From assembly GCF_027580225.2 (NCBI RefSeq), contig NC_073351.2:9466501-9530500 (forward strand): a stretch of 64,000 bases of DNA, written 5' to 3'. This DNA is from Misgurnus anguillicaudatus. Taxonomy: Eukaryota > Chordata > Actinopteri > Cypriniformes > Cobitidae. A program made the translations under genes and the position numbers. This document shows positions 32,226 to 43,922 of this stretch, piece after piece. Under the pieces are notes generated by a model, which was given only the letters and a program-made list of their open reading frames with translations, had not been told where the DNA came from and made no database searches. Position 1 is the first letter of the stretch. Every line of letters starts with the position of its first letter.

Positions 32226-33149
32226 AGAAAAATGAAAGTGTGATGACATAAACAGAAACAACAAAGCTGACAGAACGTTGGGTTAATCGCAGGCTATACT
32301 CAAGAGGTTTTGTGCAAAATCCTCTTACAGATAAGAGTCTAATTTTCAAACGCCATAAAAGAATAAAGGGTCAAGAACACATAATCATATTAGTTTAGTT
32401 CAAGCAGAAGCTTTTGTTATGAATTGCTTGTCTTGTGAGGTGAAATCTCTGCCCTTGTTCAACACAGGTTTTAATAGAATTATCCCAGCTTAAGAAAGAT
32501 GTGACAGGGAACTTTTTATATTTCAGGACACAGTTTTGTCTTCAGGCAGTGTGTAGCTTTAGGGCAGAATATGCTTACTGCAAAATTGAAAATGCATGAC
32601 TTTTTTAACTTCATCCAACTTCTTGGATGGCAAGAACAGAGAACAATGCTTTGAATACAGCAGGGTCTGTTGTATTAGCAGTTGTAGGTGAGAAAAGGCT
32701 CTGTCTGCACATTGTTAATCTCATTAAACTAAAGTTAATTGAAACTCAACAGCTTCAATGTCATTCCATCAAAAAGTGCAGAAATCTTTACTTCCAATTA
32801 GTTTAAAAACACAATCCACTTAGGTCAGTGATTGATCCTTTCTTTCATCTAACAAGCCTCAAAAGATCACCCATTAACCAGATTTATTTAGCAATCTGCA
32901 AGTTTCATTTTGGTGAGAGTGTTAATGAAACATTTAAGGCCCTTTCACAAGATGGCACGCCAGCTGCAGCATTGGCCACGGTGATGTGTTGTGTGCCAGT
33001 CAACCTTATAAACTTCACTATTAATTATAATCTCAACACTTTTGTTTTTCCAGCCATTTTTCATGAGCTGAACTCAAAAATCTAAAACCTTTTCTATGTA
33101 GACAAAAGGCTTATTCCTCTCAAATACTGTTCACAAATCTGTCTAAATC
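32226..33149. other. No recognised feature
   Basis: Non-coding DNA. The 85-codon frame at 32828 lacks any domain. Confidence 0.4.
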
Positions 33150-34081
33150 TGTGTTATAGTCAATCCACCTCATATGTGTGGCATATCATGATGCTGATTA
33201 GACAGCATGATTATTGCACAGGTGTGCCTTAGGCTGGCCACAATAAAAGGCCACTCTAAAATGTGCAATTTTAATGTATTTGGGGGTCCGAAAACCTCAC
33301 GCAGTGCAGTGGTTGTTGATTGTGGCCTTTAAAATGTTAATCCACTCCTCTTCAGTGGCTGTGCAAAGTTGTTGGATATTGGCAGTAACTGGAACACACT
33401 GTCATACACGCCAATCCAGAACATCTCAAACATGTTCAATGGGTGATATGTCTGGTGAGTATACTGGCCATGCAAGAACTGGGATGTTTTCATCTTCCAG
33501 GAATTGTGTACAGATCCTTGCAACATGGGGCTGTGTATTATCATGCTGCAACATGAGGTGATGGTTGTGGATGAATGGTATTACAATGGGCCTCAGGATC
33601 TCGTCACATTTTCTCTGTGCATTCAAAATGCCATCAATAAAATGTGCCTGTGTTAGTTGTCCATAACATACCCCTGCCCATACCATAACCCCACCGCCAC
33701 CATGGTCCACTCAATCAAACTCTGACATCAGGAAACTGCTTACCCACACAACGCCATACGTGCTGTCTGCCATCTGCCCTGTACAGTGAAAACCGGGATT
33801 CATCCGTGAAGAGAACAACTCTCCAAAGTGCCAGCCACCATCGAATGTAAGGATTTGCCCACTCAAGTCAGTAATGACAAACCGACAACAAACTCTAGTC
33901 AGGTCGAGACCACGATAAGGACAACGAGTATGCAGATGAGCTTCCCTAAGATTGTTTCTGACAGTTTGTGCAGAAATTCTTTGGTTAGGCAAACCAATTG
34001 TTGCAGCAGCTGTTCGGGTGGCTGGTCTCAGACGATCTTGAAGGTGCTGGATGTGAGCTCTATGGCTGGTGTGGTTACATC
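33150..34081 (-). mobile_element. Truncated Tc1/mariner element
   Basis: The left part (GATGCTGATTAGACAGCATG, GGTGTGCCTTAGGCTGGCCA) is the 3' end of a fish Tc1-like element on the minus strand. The transposase relic follows, and homology stops abruptly at about 34081 in the N-terminal coding region, where a fragment of another repeat begins. The 5' inverted end is absent. Confidence 0.8.
33340..34080 (-). pseudogene. Tc1-like transposase, frameshifted and 5'-truncated
   Basis: A DDE transposase of the Tc1 family, which cuts and pastes its own element into TA sites. Read on the minus strand, an upstream piece (33711-33992) has ISAQTVRNNLREAHLH and CPYRGLDLT, the end of the helix-turn-helix region. 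A shifted frame over 33781-33840 holds VLFTDESRFSLY, the first catalytic Asp block. The next piece (33426-33710) has VMVWAGVCYG, LQHDNTQPHVARI with the second Asp, and SPDISPIEHV with the final Glu. The catalytic blocks are recognisable, but at least two frame shifts, a stop and loss of the N-terminal DNA-binding part make it non-functional. The closest relatives would be cyprinid Tc1 copies; this comes from motif memory, not a search. Confidence 0.85.
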
Positions 34082-34089
34082 ATCTGTAT

Positions 34090-34230
34090 GTTGAAAAAAA
34101 CAAGCTTTCCAATGATGTATCGTTTGTGAGGACAATATATGGTCGGGATACAACTATTTAAAAATCTATTTGAATCTGAGGATGCAAAAAATCTTAATAT
34201 TGAGAAAAATCACTTAATGGTGGCTAGCAT
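34090..34230. repeat. Fragment of the GGACCACAAAACCAG MITE
   Basis: Contains CAAGCTTTCCAATGATGTAT, GGACAATATATGG and ATTTGAATCTGAGGATGC, matching the interior of 11154-11558. It abuts the broken end of the Tc1 relic. Confidence 0.6.
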
Positions 34231-34704
34231 AAGAACTGAAAAACAACCACAAACGTCAGCTTTAAAATCTCGAGACATTTGAACAGTGAGAACCCGGTGA
34301 CCCACACATTGAATACAACAGTTTGTTTAACAATCAATACATGCACAATACATCATCTGCTGCTCGCTGAGAGGATGCAGGTGAGTCAAGCTCTATACAT
34401 TCAGTCTAATTTGCTTTTTTAATATCTTTCTGTGTTTGTAGCTCACAGGCATGTTGTCTAAATGTCAGCAAAAAGTAAAAACGATTGGATGTTGGAGCGT
34501 GTCACATGAATCGACATGTCTGGGGCATCATCTGTGAAAAGGGTAAACAGCTGAGGTAAGGGCAAGAGGAGAGAGAGGGTGATTTTCGTATTTTGTTTGT
34601 AACATTTTTTGACACCCCTCATTGCATCCTGGGCAGATTTAATGCATGTTTTTACAGTACATATATGTTTGAAACTTGTTTTAACCTAAGATGTTGTTTA
34701 AAAT
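34231..34704. other. No recognised feature
   Basis: Non-coding DNA up to the GAAGAG element. Confidence 0.4.
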
Positions 34705-34708
34705 ATAT

Positions 34709-35706
34709 GAAGAGTTTGGTTCCAAAACGCAATAAATCCATTTTGACAAATTTTGGTAAAAACGTGTTTTCTATACCAAGAAAGTGACAAGATGAAAACA
34801 ACTATTTTCTGTTACAAACTTTCACACAGCATCTTTAGGTTATAAAAACATAAAAAATTCAAATCCATAAGTTGATTTTCAAAGATTTATTATATAAACA
34901 GATTATTTTTCCACAAAATGCGATAAATCCATGACAAGTTTTTATTCAAAATGCTATAAATCTATTGAATCAATAGCCTATATAAATGTGCATTCATCTT
35001 TGCCATGTTATATTCATTTAGTTGACTAGTTGTACACACTAATTAAAAATATAAACATTAATGTTATTAATCAAAACACTTACTTTGTCATATTAAGAAC
35101 CCTGTCATTGCGGTTACTTGACGTCTTCGCTTAACGTCTTTCACAGCGATCAGATGTAAAATGTTTTTGGTCCTGCTCGATTTTCGTTGACTTTGAGTAA
35201 AATAATGTAAAGTTTTTCATAAGATCCTCTGGGGTCAATGTGTTAGCATGAGAAGCTTGATGCTGTCGAGAGAACAAGCACCCGTCTCCCGAGTGCCTTT
35301 CAGGGAAATTATTAGATGTTGATGGCTTACATTTCTTTCCCATCACAGAAAACCATCACAGGTTTATCAATGCAATTAAAGTATTATTTTGTTTTGTTTG
35401 TTGATCACAAAGTACAAAGTAGATGAGGAAAACTAGGACTCCATGTACTCAGCGCGCCGCCATGTTTGTTTACATTGTGTGAATGGTGCGCTGTGGGATT
35501 TATTGCGTTCTGTAAAAAAGGGGGAGTGGCGTTTATCGCATTTTGGGAAAAAAGGGAGAAAAGATGACCGAATAACACGGCGGATATTGGATTTTGCGTA
35601 AAATTAAGAATTTACTTTTAACTACTGACCTGATATAATGCTGATTTTGGCAGTAACTAATTTTTTTCAAAAATGGCGTTTATTGCGTTTTGGAACCAAA
35701 CTCTTC
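34709..35706. mobile_element. GAAGAG element, copy 2 (4-bp TSD ATAT)
   Basis: Same ends and same internal order as copy 1 (26130-26993), flanked by ATAT at 34705-34708 and 35707-35710. At 998 bp it is longer: it keeps about 130 bp (about 35103-35240, with CTTGACGTCTTCGCTTAACG) that copy 1 lacks. Sequence identity between the copies is high along most of their length. There is no long open frame, so both look non-autonomous. Confidence 0.85.
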
Positions 35707-35715
35707 ATATTTTGT

Positions 35716-36085
35716 TTAACTATTTCTGCCATTAATGGGTTAACTCATCAATTAAGAGAAAATGCTTCTCTGCCAACAACGAGTTTTTACAACAATCCAT
35801 ATTTATGCTATTATCCACCAGGTGGTGCTCTTACCCAACTTATAAAACCCGAAAGCAACCCTTTAGGGCAAACAGTTCAAACCCTGTGTATGTTTTGAGG
35901 ATCACTCTGAATCTGATCTCTATCAAAAGTCCTTCACAAAAACGCAATTATCTTTTATTTGAAAGCAGAAGGTTTGTTCTTTCATTTGATATATTGTATG
36001 TGTATATATTTAAAAAAGAAAAAATTCTGGAAGGTATTAAACTGGCTGCCAACTTTTTTTGAAACGCTGGCGAGGAAAGAGTTAA
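35716..36085 (+). mobile_element. TTAA element, decayed copy
   Basis: Begins GTTTAACTATTTCTGCCATT, continues with ACTCATCAATTAAGAGAAAA and ends GCTGGCGAGGAAAGAGTTAA. It is the same family as 25079-27124 and lies directly beside GAAGAG copy 2. Confidence 0.7.
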
Positions 36086-36925
36086 ATCTATTTTAACTCT
36101 GTCACTGTCAAAAAGACAATCAAATCTTTGAAAACAGCAACAATTTGTAATTCTTAAAGTGCAATATTAAAATAGATTTTTGGACCATGTTAATGTATTT
36201 TGATTATGAACATAAACAAATTACGTCAACAAAAACAATCAACATTTATTTTGCTTTGCAAGTTTTAGACTTTTGCAATCCATTCTGGGATAGTTTCCTT
36301 TAATCTCCTATGTACTGTAGTTTGCACCCTGACTACTGATTCATTGATTCCCAGATCCTCTCTGTCTTATATCCAATCCAGCCTATTGAGTGTTAAAGTG
36401 GTGAATTTGCCCCATCAGGAAGAACTCTGTCGATAATGCTTAGTAGGGAGGTAAGGTTAAAATATCTTCTCATGAAACTGCCAAGAGATATTACTTCATC
36501 TTTATCGATTCAGACTTTAGCAATGCCTTTTCTAATCTGCCTTCATCTGGCATTTCCAGCCAAAGTAAATAGTTGCCTTTTCTCTTGTTTTCAAACCTGC
36601 ATGAAAAATCATTGTGAAGGAGTCTGAACTGTGGCCGGAGTGGTAATCAAACAGCTTATCATGTTGAAAGATCTCCAGATTAGTTAATATAACCAAGCAG
36701 TTTATAAGTCAGCGAAGAGAGCTAATTTACATTCCAGAGACGGAGTTCATTTAGAGGCATTAGAGAGCAATCACAGTTCAAGACACCAACTTTGCTTTCT
36801 CTCTGTTTGATCTCAGCACTCAGCAAATGTTCAAGTACAGCACTACATCAAATCTATACATGCAATCAAAGCCCATTTTCTCTTTACTTTTACACTGGAG
36901 CTTAAACCCAATCTAGAAAGACTTC
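36086..36925. other. No recognised feature
   Basis: Non-coding DNA. Confidence 0.4.
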
Positions 36926-36929
36926 GATG

Positions 36930-37080
36930 CAGTCCCAGATGCAGACTGCGGGGTTACAAAAAACTTTATTTAAACAAGAAAAACAATGGAATAAAAAGCC
37001 CACAAGGGGGCAAACAACACAAAAGAAGATAGGTAACAAAAGAGATTTGACAAGACTAAACACTAAACTTGAGAAGTTTT
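36930..37080. repeat. Interspersed repeat fragment
   Basis: ACTTTATTTAAACAAGAAAA, CACAAGGGGGCAAACAACAC and GACAAGACTAAACACTAAAC resemble the retroposon-like fragment at 38805-39060. Class not determined. Confidence 0.3.
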
Positions 37081-38094
37081 GACCTGCACTGACATTTGTG
37101 CTTTTTTCAGTTGCTTAAAAACATAATAATGGCAAGTCTCATAACACTGTGTTCAGCACAAACTGGGCTACAATATTATATGATCAACATGTATGTACAT
37201 GTTTGTATTTTTGAGAGAAAAATGTTTATGCATGGTTTTTGAAAAAGCAAAATGTTTAAGTCACTGATACAAGTCCACAAAATTAATTCTAAACATGTTT
37301 TCCCAAGACTTTTCAAAACAGGATCTAGTAGTCTAGAGTTTTTTCTTCAAAATGATGTGAAAATCATTCAGCCTACTTGTTCACATAAAACAATATATTG
37401 ATTTAAAATTTCTAAGACACTTTTACTTGGGAAAGGCCGTATGCATTGAGGCGGGAAAGCTCCTGAATAATCAGTGATTGACAGCTGAGGAAACAAAAGA
37501 GTTGCACAATGAGCCACAGCCTTATAGGAATGTTCAACAGTAATGTAACTTTCTCTGTAGTAAAACCATGATAAGGTTTACTTGGGAATTTATAATATAA
37601 ATATACATACATATATATATATATTTTTATTTTTTTCTATTGAAAAATGTTCTATAAATTTCACAAGTATACCTTTAAAAACCATAGTAATCATGGTAAA
37701 GGTACTGTTTGGCCATTGTAAAAATGAACACAGGGTTAGTGTTTGGTTGGCCAGCGAGAGGTTTACTTTTGTGCAGTAAAAAGCTCAAAATAAGAACTGC
37801 CTATCGTTGTCTCGACTCTTATTTGTGTTTTTGTAATCATTATAGTAGAAACACAACAAGGGACAAGCGTGATAATAACTTATCAATGTTTGTTTACAGC
37901 CAACGCCGCCATTACTCCCTCACGTGTTGATCATGAAACCAATGAATGTGTGCACATGCGAGTGATCCTGTATTTAATAAACTTGCTGTGCGGAGATATA
38001 CGCTTAGATGCAAGCAAAATAAAGATTGAGATGTACTGTTTGCAATTGCGTATTTTATAAGAATACCAAAAAAGCGCGTCAAATTTCCTGACTC
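37081..38094. other. Non-coding DNA
   Basis: A short TA run lies near 37610-37622. Several overlapping short frames at 37412-38060 have no domain. Confidence 0.4.
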
Positions 38095-38121
38095 GTGTGT
38101 GTGTGTGTGTGTGTGTGTGTG
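38095..38121. repeat. (GT)n microsatellite
   Basis: About 27 bp of GT dinucleotides. The His-Thr-rich frames on the minus strand here are translations of it. Confidence 0.9.
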
Positions 38122-38804
38122 CGTATGTATGTGCGTTCCCATCGCGTGAACTGTTTGACGGAAGAACAAAGAAAACACTCGCGTCTGGAGATAGTGACAC
38201 ACATACGCAAGTAAATAAGGATTCATGTTTGGTGCACTCGGATGAAACAACTCAGCATAACAAGGAATGGAGAGACTGGATCGTAGATTGTGTATCCATT
38301 GATTGCAGGAGGCAAGAGTTATGCATATGGATGTCTCTGCTTGTTCACTTCAATGGCGGGGGGTGTGGCAATCTCATCTCATTACAGAAAATCAGGTAAC
38401 AGGAGAAAGACGGTACCTCTTCTCCTTCTCATACAGTTTACACCGAATGACAATATCTGTTTTCGATCTCACTTACATCATTTAAAAGCAGACATTCTAA
38501 GCATTATGTAGACATTTATCTTTTGTTTCTATGACAAGTATTCGTTAAGTTACAGTTTTTTACATTTTTCTGACGTGTTTCTGAAAGGACTTTACTGAGG
38601 GAGAGAGAACAAAACGCACATCATGTTTATTTTCTTAATTTTGCAAAAAGCACAACATTCTGTTTTATTGAGAGTGAACAGAAAAAAAACTAGACACTTA
38701 GACACTCATGTATAAATCTGTATGTCCAAAATCAGCAGAGTTATCTAAGTCTCTTTGCGGAGTGATTGAAAAATAAAGAGTTTGCGGCGCCCGCGCCGCA
38801 GTCG
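38122..38804. other. No recognised feature
   Basis: Overlapping short frames between 38097 and 38511 have no recognisable domain. Confidence 0.4.
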
Positions 38805-39060
38805 ACACCAGATTGTGTTAACAAGACTTAACTTGACTAAACTTCAATAGTGACACCGAATCAAAAGGACAGGTGAAGGGCATGAAACAAATGACAAGAT
38901 GTTAAACGAGGACACAAGGGGGCCGGGTCAAGAAATGAGACAGGAAAGCACCAAAACAAACAAACAATGACCATGTGCCTCCACACAAAACACATGGGAC
39001 TGACATGATCCTGTCACAATAAGCTGGAAAACTATGACAAGGGAGACATGATCATGACAC
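38805..39060. repeat. Interspersed repeat fragment, related to 21310-21636
   Basis: Contains GGACAGGTGAAGGGCATGAA, ACACATGGGACTGACATGAT and CCTGTCACAATAA in the same order as partly similar blocks at 21310-21636. Confidence 0.4.
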
Positions 39061-39084
39061 TGTGCCCTGATTCTGAATTCAGCC

Positions 39085-39578
39085 TTAACTCTTTCCCCGC
39101 TATTGACGAGTTATCTCATCAATTAAGAGAAAACATTTCCCTGCCAATGACGCTTTCCTGACGAGTTTTTACAGTAATCTGTAATTCCACTCTTACTCAA
39201 TTTATAAAAAAGAAAAACTAATTTAACAACTTTTTAAACTTTGTGTATGTTTTGATAATCATTCTGAATCTGATTTCTAACAATATTCCTTTACAAAAAT
39301 GCAATTATCTCAGCTTTTTGCTCAACATTTTGTATTTTTGAAGATACCCATATTTAAGAGGTTATAAAAAGATAACAAATGAAGATAGATGAAAAGTTTT
39401 TTCCAGTTTTGTTTATTTCTTTGTTTGAAAGCAGAGGTTCTGTTCTTTCATTTGATATATTTGTATGTTTATTTATTTATTGACGAAAATTTTCCTTGAA
39501 GGCATTTTGTGTAAATTTGATGCATGAAAAAAATGCTGGAGGGCAACTTTTTTTAAAGGCTGTCAGGGAATGAGTTAA
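39085..39578 (+). mobile_element. TTAA element, uninterrupted reference copy
   Basis: TTAACTCTTTCCCCGCTATT at the left; at the right GGCTGTCAGGGAATGAG followed by TTAA. At 494 bp it is the cleanest copy in the window and provides unoccupied target sequences for both insertions in the copy at 25079-27124. Confidence 0.85.
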
Positions 39579-39639
39579 AATCTTGCTGGCCTCAAACACG
39601 TAAACCCGTGGCATCAGTTGGGGGCGCTTCCACTACAGA

Positions 39640-40070
39640 CCACAGTTTGAGGCCCCGTCACGAACACAGGTACTTTCAAAACCACAGCTATTTCTATGTG
39701 GCTTGATCATTCGTCCACATGCCAAAGCTTCACTCAAACTGAACCATTTTGGAAACTCCTGCCAGGGTGAAGATTTCCAAAACTCCGGTTTAGCAATTTT
39801 GTCTTGTAGCCAGTGAAAGCGGAGATTTTGGATTGTGACAGCGGAGTGCAAGCTGTCATCTCCATTGTTTGACTTCAGATGGTGCGACGCTTTCTTCATT
39901 GTTTACATGAAGCGAGTCTGTGCAATGGCTTTTGATTGGCCAACATGGCTTTACAATTAGGATTATATCGCCACATGTTGGTTTGGTGGATGGAGATTTT
40001 TCAAACAAAGGAGGAAAAACTCCATAAAACTCTATAAAATACATGTGTACGTGTGGACTAGGCTTAAAAG
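39640..40070. mobile_element. DNA transposon fragment
   Basis: GC-richer block ending ACATGTGTACGTGTGGACTA, which resembles fish hAT-type ends (inverted form TAGTCCACACGTACAC). The left end is not found. The frames at 39633-40098 on the minus strand are not convincing as genes. Confidence 0.35.
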
Positions 40071-41078
40071 GCACACTTTTTAAAAGTATTGAGTTCATAC
40101 AAATAGCTACTCAAACAGTTTTTAACCACATTATGTGCATATTTGTTATCACAAACACCCAAATTGTCGCATCGAATGGAGCACAGCCATTCAATGTGAT
40201 AACAATACAAACATCTACTGTACAGTGCTGTTGGGGAACTTCATCTTTTACAGTAGCTGTTGTTTTTTAAACATGCTCAACTGATGCCACAAAGATACTG
40301 TAGGAGGGCCATCACTTCACAAAACACAGGACAGTAACACGTTACAAAAGAAACAGGGCTTAGTTATTGATCTTCGTTTCTTTACTGCACGTCCACAGCT
40401 GGATCAAAGGAATTGAAATCACTTCCACCGTTTGACATTATGTCGCTCCAGTTGAGTGACATTTCCCTCTGTGTGAGATTGTGTCTTTCACAGAGCAGCT
40501 GTGAGGTTAACAACAGCCCAATAGTGTCACCTCACACTGGCTCTCTAATTGGCCCATCAGAGCGGTGATGTAGAAAGGCTGGTGCAAAAGGAGTGGCCCG
40601 TTCAGATCAAGGCTTTGACTGATAGGGACCTTTAAGAGCTCTGATGACAGATCACAGGATAGCAGAGTGCAAGTCTCTCCTGCCTCTTCTCTCACTTAAT
40701 AAGTGTTATTTATTCACTCAAACGGATGATGAAATGGCTGATGGTTCAAAGTCAACTTCACTTTGACAGACCGTTTATCTCCTGACACTAGTAGGCATCA
40801 TCTGACATCAAGTTTGACTTGGGGAAATAAAGTAGGACAGATTATAGGGCTTCACAGAGATGCTGCGAGTAGTAACAGATTAAAGCTGGGACCCGGAGCC
40901 ACTGACTGTCACAGGCCTCCAGATGAAATGCCCACGGTGGCAACATATGAAAATAAACCACTGCAGATGTAAAACTGATAAAGACAGTATCGTAGGAACC
41001 AAGGGAGTCATGAAGGATGTGACACCTTATACTCTTAAAAATAAAGGTTTTTATAAGGTTCTTGACAGTGATGCCCTA
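40071..41078. other. No recognised feature
   Basis: Non-coding DNA. The frames at 40507-40695 and 40763-40972 show no domain. Confidence 0.4.
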
Positions 41079-41152
41079 GAACAGTGGTGACCAACCCTAT
41101 TCCTGGAGATCTACTGTCCAACCCCAATTACCCAACCCCAACACACCTGAAT
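41079..41152. repeat. Fragment of a GTGACCAACCCTATTCCTGG repeat
   Basis: GGTGACCAACCCTATTCCTG and CCCCAACACACCTG form the start of a frequent fish repeat, cut off at the next element. Confidence 0.4.
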
Positions 41153-41171
41153 TTTTGTCATTTTGGAGTCC

Positions 41172-41452
41172 ATTTAGCTGATCTCCAGGTCTGGTGGTAC
41201 CACTTTTAGCTTAGCACAATCCATTAAATCTGATTAGACCATTAGCATCACGCTCAAAAATTACCATAGACTTTTGATATTTTTCCTATTTGAAACTTGA
41301 CTCTTCTGTAGATTCAGATTCAATGGATTATGCTAAGCTATGCGAAAAGTGGTACCGCCAGACCCGGAGATCAGCTAAATGGATTCCAAAATGGTAAAAA
41401 TCAAATGTATAACTCTAGGGGAGCTGGAAAATATTGGAGTGTCCCTTTAAAT
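41172..41452. mobile_element. Fold-back repeat with GGTACCRCCAGACC arms
   Basis: The inverted blocks CTGATCTCCAGGTCTGGTGG and, on the far arm, GTACCGCCAGACCCGGAGAT face each other around GACTCTTCTGTAG. The outer part ends AGTGTCCCTTTAA. It is a known type in cyprinid DNA and is distantly similar in layout to 23622-23960. Confidence 0.6.
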
Positions 41453-41943
41453 AAAAAGAGTATATATATAAAAAAATGACAACTATGGGATATAAAGCAA
41501 CAGTTTTAAACATGAACTCTTCGTGTAATACAATGCAAAGAAGATGTACTGCAGCTAGAAAAGAAAAGAAAAGCAAGTATAGACAGTTTCATGCGGTGAC
41601 GCGATACACGTCTGGATCCGAACTTTACTTCCGGTTTCATTTTTTTTTAATGCTCTGACTAGTTGCTATACTGATCTCTTGAACAAATGCCTCGTCGAAA
41701 ATAACAAATGTTTTCTGTGTTGTTTTTTGCTTGTTATATAAATAAACTACTTTAAAAGAACTTTGTTGTTATTTATTCTTAGCGGAGTTTACCGGAAGTT
41801 ACGTGCGGACCACGATAGCCGCTTGTTTATGTTGTTACTGCTAAAACCATCTATAGAAGACATTTTACAGTATGTTTACAGTAAGAGACTTTTTTGTTAC
41901 AGAAAGTGTGTAAATAAAAAAACATTAAAACAAATTTTAATAA

Positions 41944-42060
41944 AAATAATAATAATATGTTTATTTTTATAGCGCCTTTTAAGAACCCAAGGTCGCTTCA
42001 CAAAATGATACAATCATAAGACAAACAATAATACAATCAATTGTCAAAAAAGATACAGTA
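41944..42060. repeat. LINE/SINE tail with AAT repeats
   Basis: AATAATAATAATATG followed by TTTATAGCGCCTTTTAAGAA and CCAAGGTCGCTTCACAAAAT, the 3' tail type of fish non-LTR retroposons. It continues into A-rich sequence. Confidence 0.5.
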
Positions 42061-42889
42061 TAACAAAGTCAGAGGTGATACAAATAACTATAAAAAAAGA
42101 ATTTTTTAACAAAGCAAAATGGAATATATCGTCGCTGCCAGATAAAACTCACGTATGTCCAAAACGGTTTCTTTTCAGGAAGTGAAAAAACACCGTATTT
42201 CAAAAGCAGTTGAATGTAGCGTTGTCATACTTGGTACGGCATCTTTACATGTAACCATATTCTTGCCAGTGTAATGATATAATCCACATTTGACCAAAAT
42301 TGAGTTTAAATAGACATATGTGCATATTTTACAGTAACGGTGGTCGATACGCGTTCTTCCGATCATTAATTAGAATGGCCAAGTCGCGTTTCATATTTAA
42401 TAAATGTATTAAATGTCTCTTGCAAAGTATGAAGGGACAATGAATCAATACACTGACATGGTAATGCTAGACAGATTTTTTGTTTGCACAGTACTACCAT
42501 AATTTTGTTACCCCTAGACGTACGTCTGGTGTCAGGGAGGAAAAGTTTACCTCGATGAAGGAAAGTCTTTGTCTCACCAGGCTTTGTTTATTTAGCTATC
42601 CAGTGCTGAGCTTCGATGAAACTTCACGAGACCGTCGAGATGCTTCCACAGGGCGGGAGATACGCGGCGTGATTGACAGCTATGACACCAAATGGATATA
42701 CGTGAAAATCAGATGACATGATTTCACAACTTTTCATTGGTCATTTAGATATGTGAAGCATACTGTATACGGAAATGAACCTGGACATTCAATCCGTTGA
42801 AAATTCTCAAAATCGGCAAAATGGACAAACGTGGTTTTCATCGGACAGCGACGATATGAATTTTAAGTTAAGGTAGCATTGAGATTATG
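42061..42889. other. No recognised feature
   Basis: Non-coding DNA. The frames at 42175-42366 and 42480-42716 have no domain. Confidence 0.4.
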
Positions 42890-43063
42890 GGGCAGCTTAT
42901 TCCATAACATAGGGCAAATAATACTGAAAGCCAGAACACAGTAGAAAGTTTAAAGTTGAGAACGACAAGCACGTTATCATTACTAGATCTGAGGGTACAG
43001 GCAGGGACATAAGGTTACACAAACTCAGTAGGTGTTTTGGTGCGAGGCCATGGCAAAGACTAA
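42890..43063 (-). repeat. LINE-like repeat, part A (split by a Harbinger element)
   Basis: TTATTCCATAACATAGGGCA through GCGAGGCCATGGCAAAGAC resembles the minus-strand 3' portion of a fish LINE-like repeat. It continues after the insertion at 44692 (GTTTAAACTGGATACGATTG, AGGAAGCCAGTGAAG). Confidence 0.5.
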
Positions 43064-43325
43064 GTGCCCTATTTTAACATTCTGAAACGCAAGTGCGAAG
43101 CGCAAAGCACAAGTGACTTTGTGGGCGGATCTTGGGTGCTGTTGCTATTATCCCGGCGGGAGAAATAACTCTGGCGCCAGGCGCAAATCAATAAGGGGTT
43201 GGTCTGAAGTAGGTTAATGTTTCATAGGTGTGGTTTGGGCGTAACGTCAAATAAACCAATCAGAACGTCATCCAACATTCCCTTTAAACACAAGTGCGCA
43301 AGTTACATGGCGGGTTGCTATTATT

Positions 43326-43729
43326 ATGACGGATTTACCAGGCGCACGCCAGGAGCGGTTCACAGCCAAGGAGACTGACGTTCTTTTAAGAGCAGTCAAA
43401 GACAGAGAAGTTGTTTTGTATGGGGATGGGAGAAACCCGCTCAAATCAGCGTCGGTTAAACAGGCGTGTGAGGAAATAGCCACAACTGTCTCATCAGCTG
43501 GCATCCCCAGGACTTTGCGCCACAAGCACTACAATGATGTCAGAAGACGGGGAATCCCAAGCTTGCCAGCATAAATCGGGCACGCCGTGTAACGGGAGGT
43601 GGATCTGCCTCTACACATGACCTGACGCCAGCAGAGGACATCGCTGCATCCACCATCACCGCTGAAAGCCAAGAAACGCAAGCAGTCCAACCCCAAAGTA
43701 CACTTACAAATCAAGTTCACATACATTAA
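43326..43729 (+). pseudogene. Harbinger ORF1, Myb/SANT-like DNA-binding protein
   Basis: The second protein of PIF/Harbinger elements binds DNA near the element ends and supports the transposase. The frame opens at 43326 with MTDLPGARQERFTAKETDVL and continues with AVKDREVVLYGD, VKQACEEIATTVSSAG and KHYNDVRRR, the spaced aromatic and acidic pattern of the Myb/SANT-like domain. Near 43550 a one-base shift ends that frame at a TAA (43572); the adjacent frame carries on with PKLASINRARRVTGGG and STHDLTPAEDIAAS to TAA at 43727-43729. The conceptual product is about 134 residues, plausible for this family. With one lesion it is much better preserved than the MADF remnant at 22138. Whether it could be expressed is unknown. 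Confidence 0.7.
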
Positions 43730-43922
43730 GGTTTCTTATGAAAACATTTTTATTATTATTTACATAAAATAAACGTAATACAGCCACATAACAAACTTAT
43801 GAAAATATTTTAATCGTTATTTGCATGATAATTTTTTTTACGCAGCCACACAATAAATAAAAACTATCACCACAATGCTCACCACTATGATTTCCCTTAT
43901 CTCATGTGTTTATATTTTTTAT

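Noticed and set aside
37912..38399. Several overlapping frames of 89-112 codons
   Set aside because: Driven by the GT microsatellite (His-Thr and Cys-Val runs); no domain.
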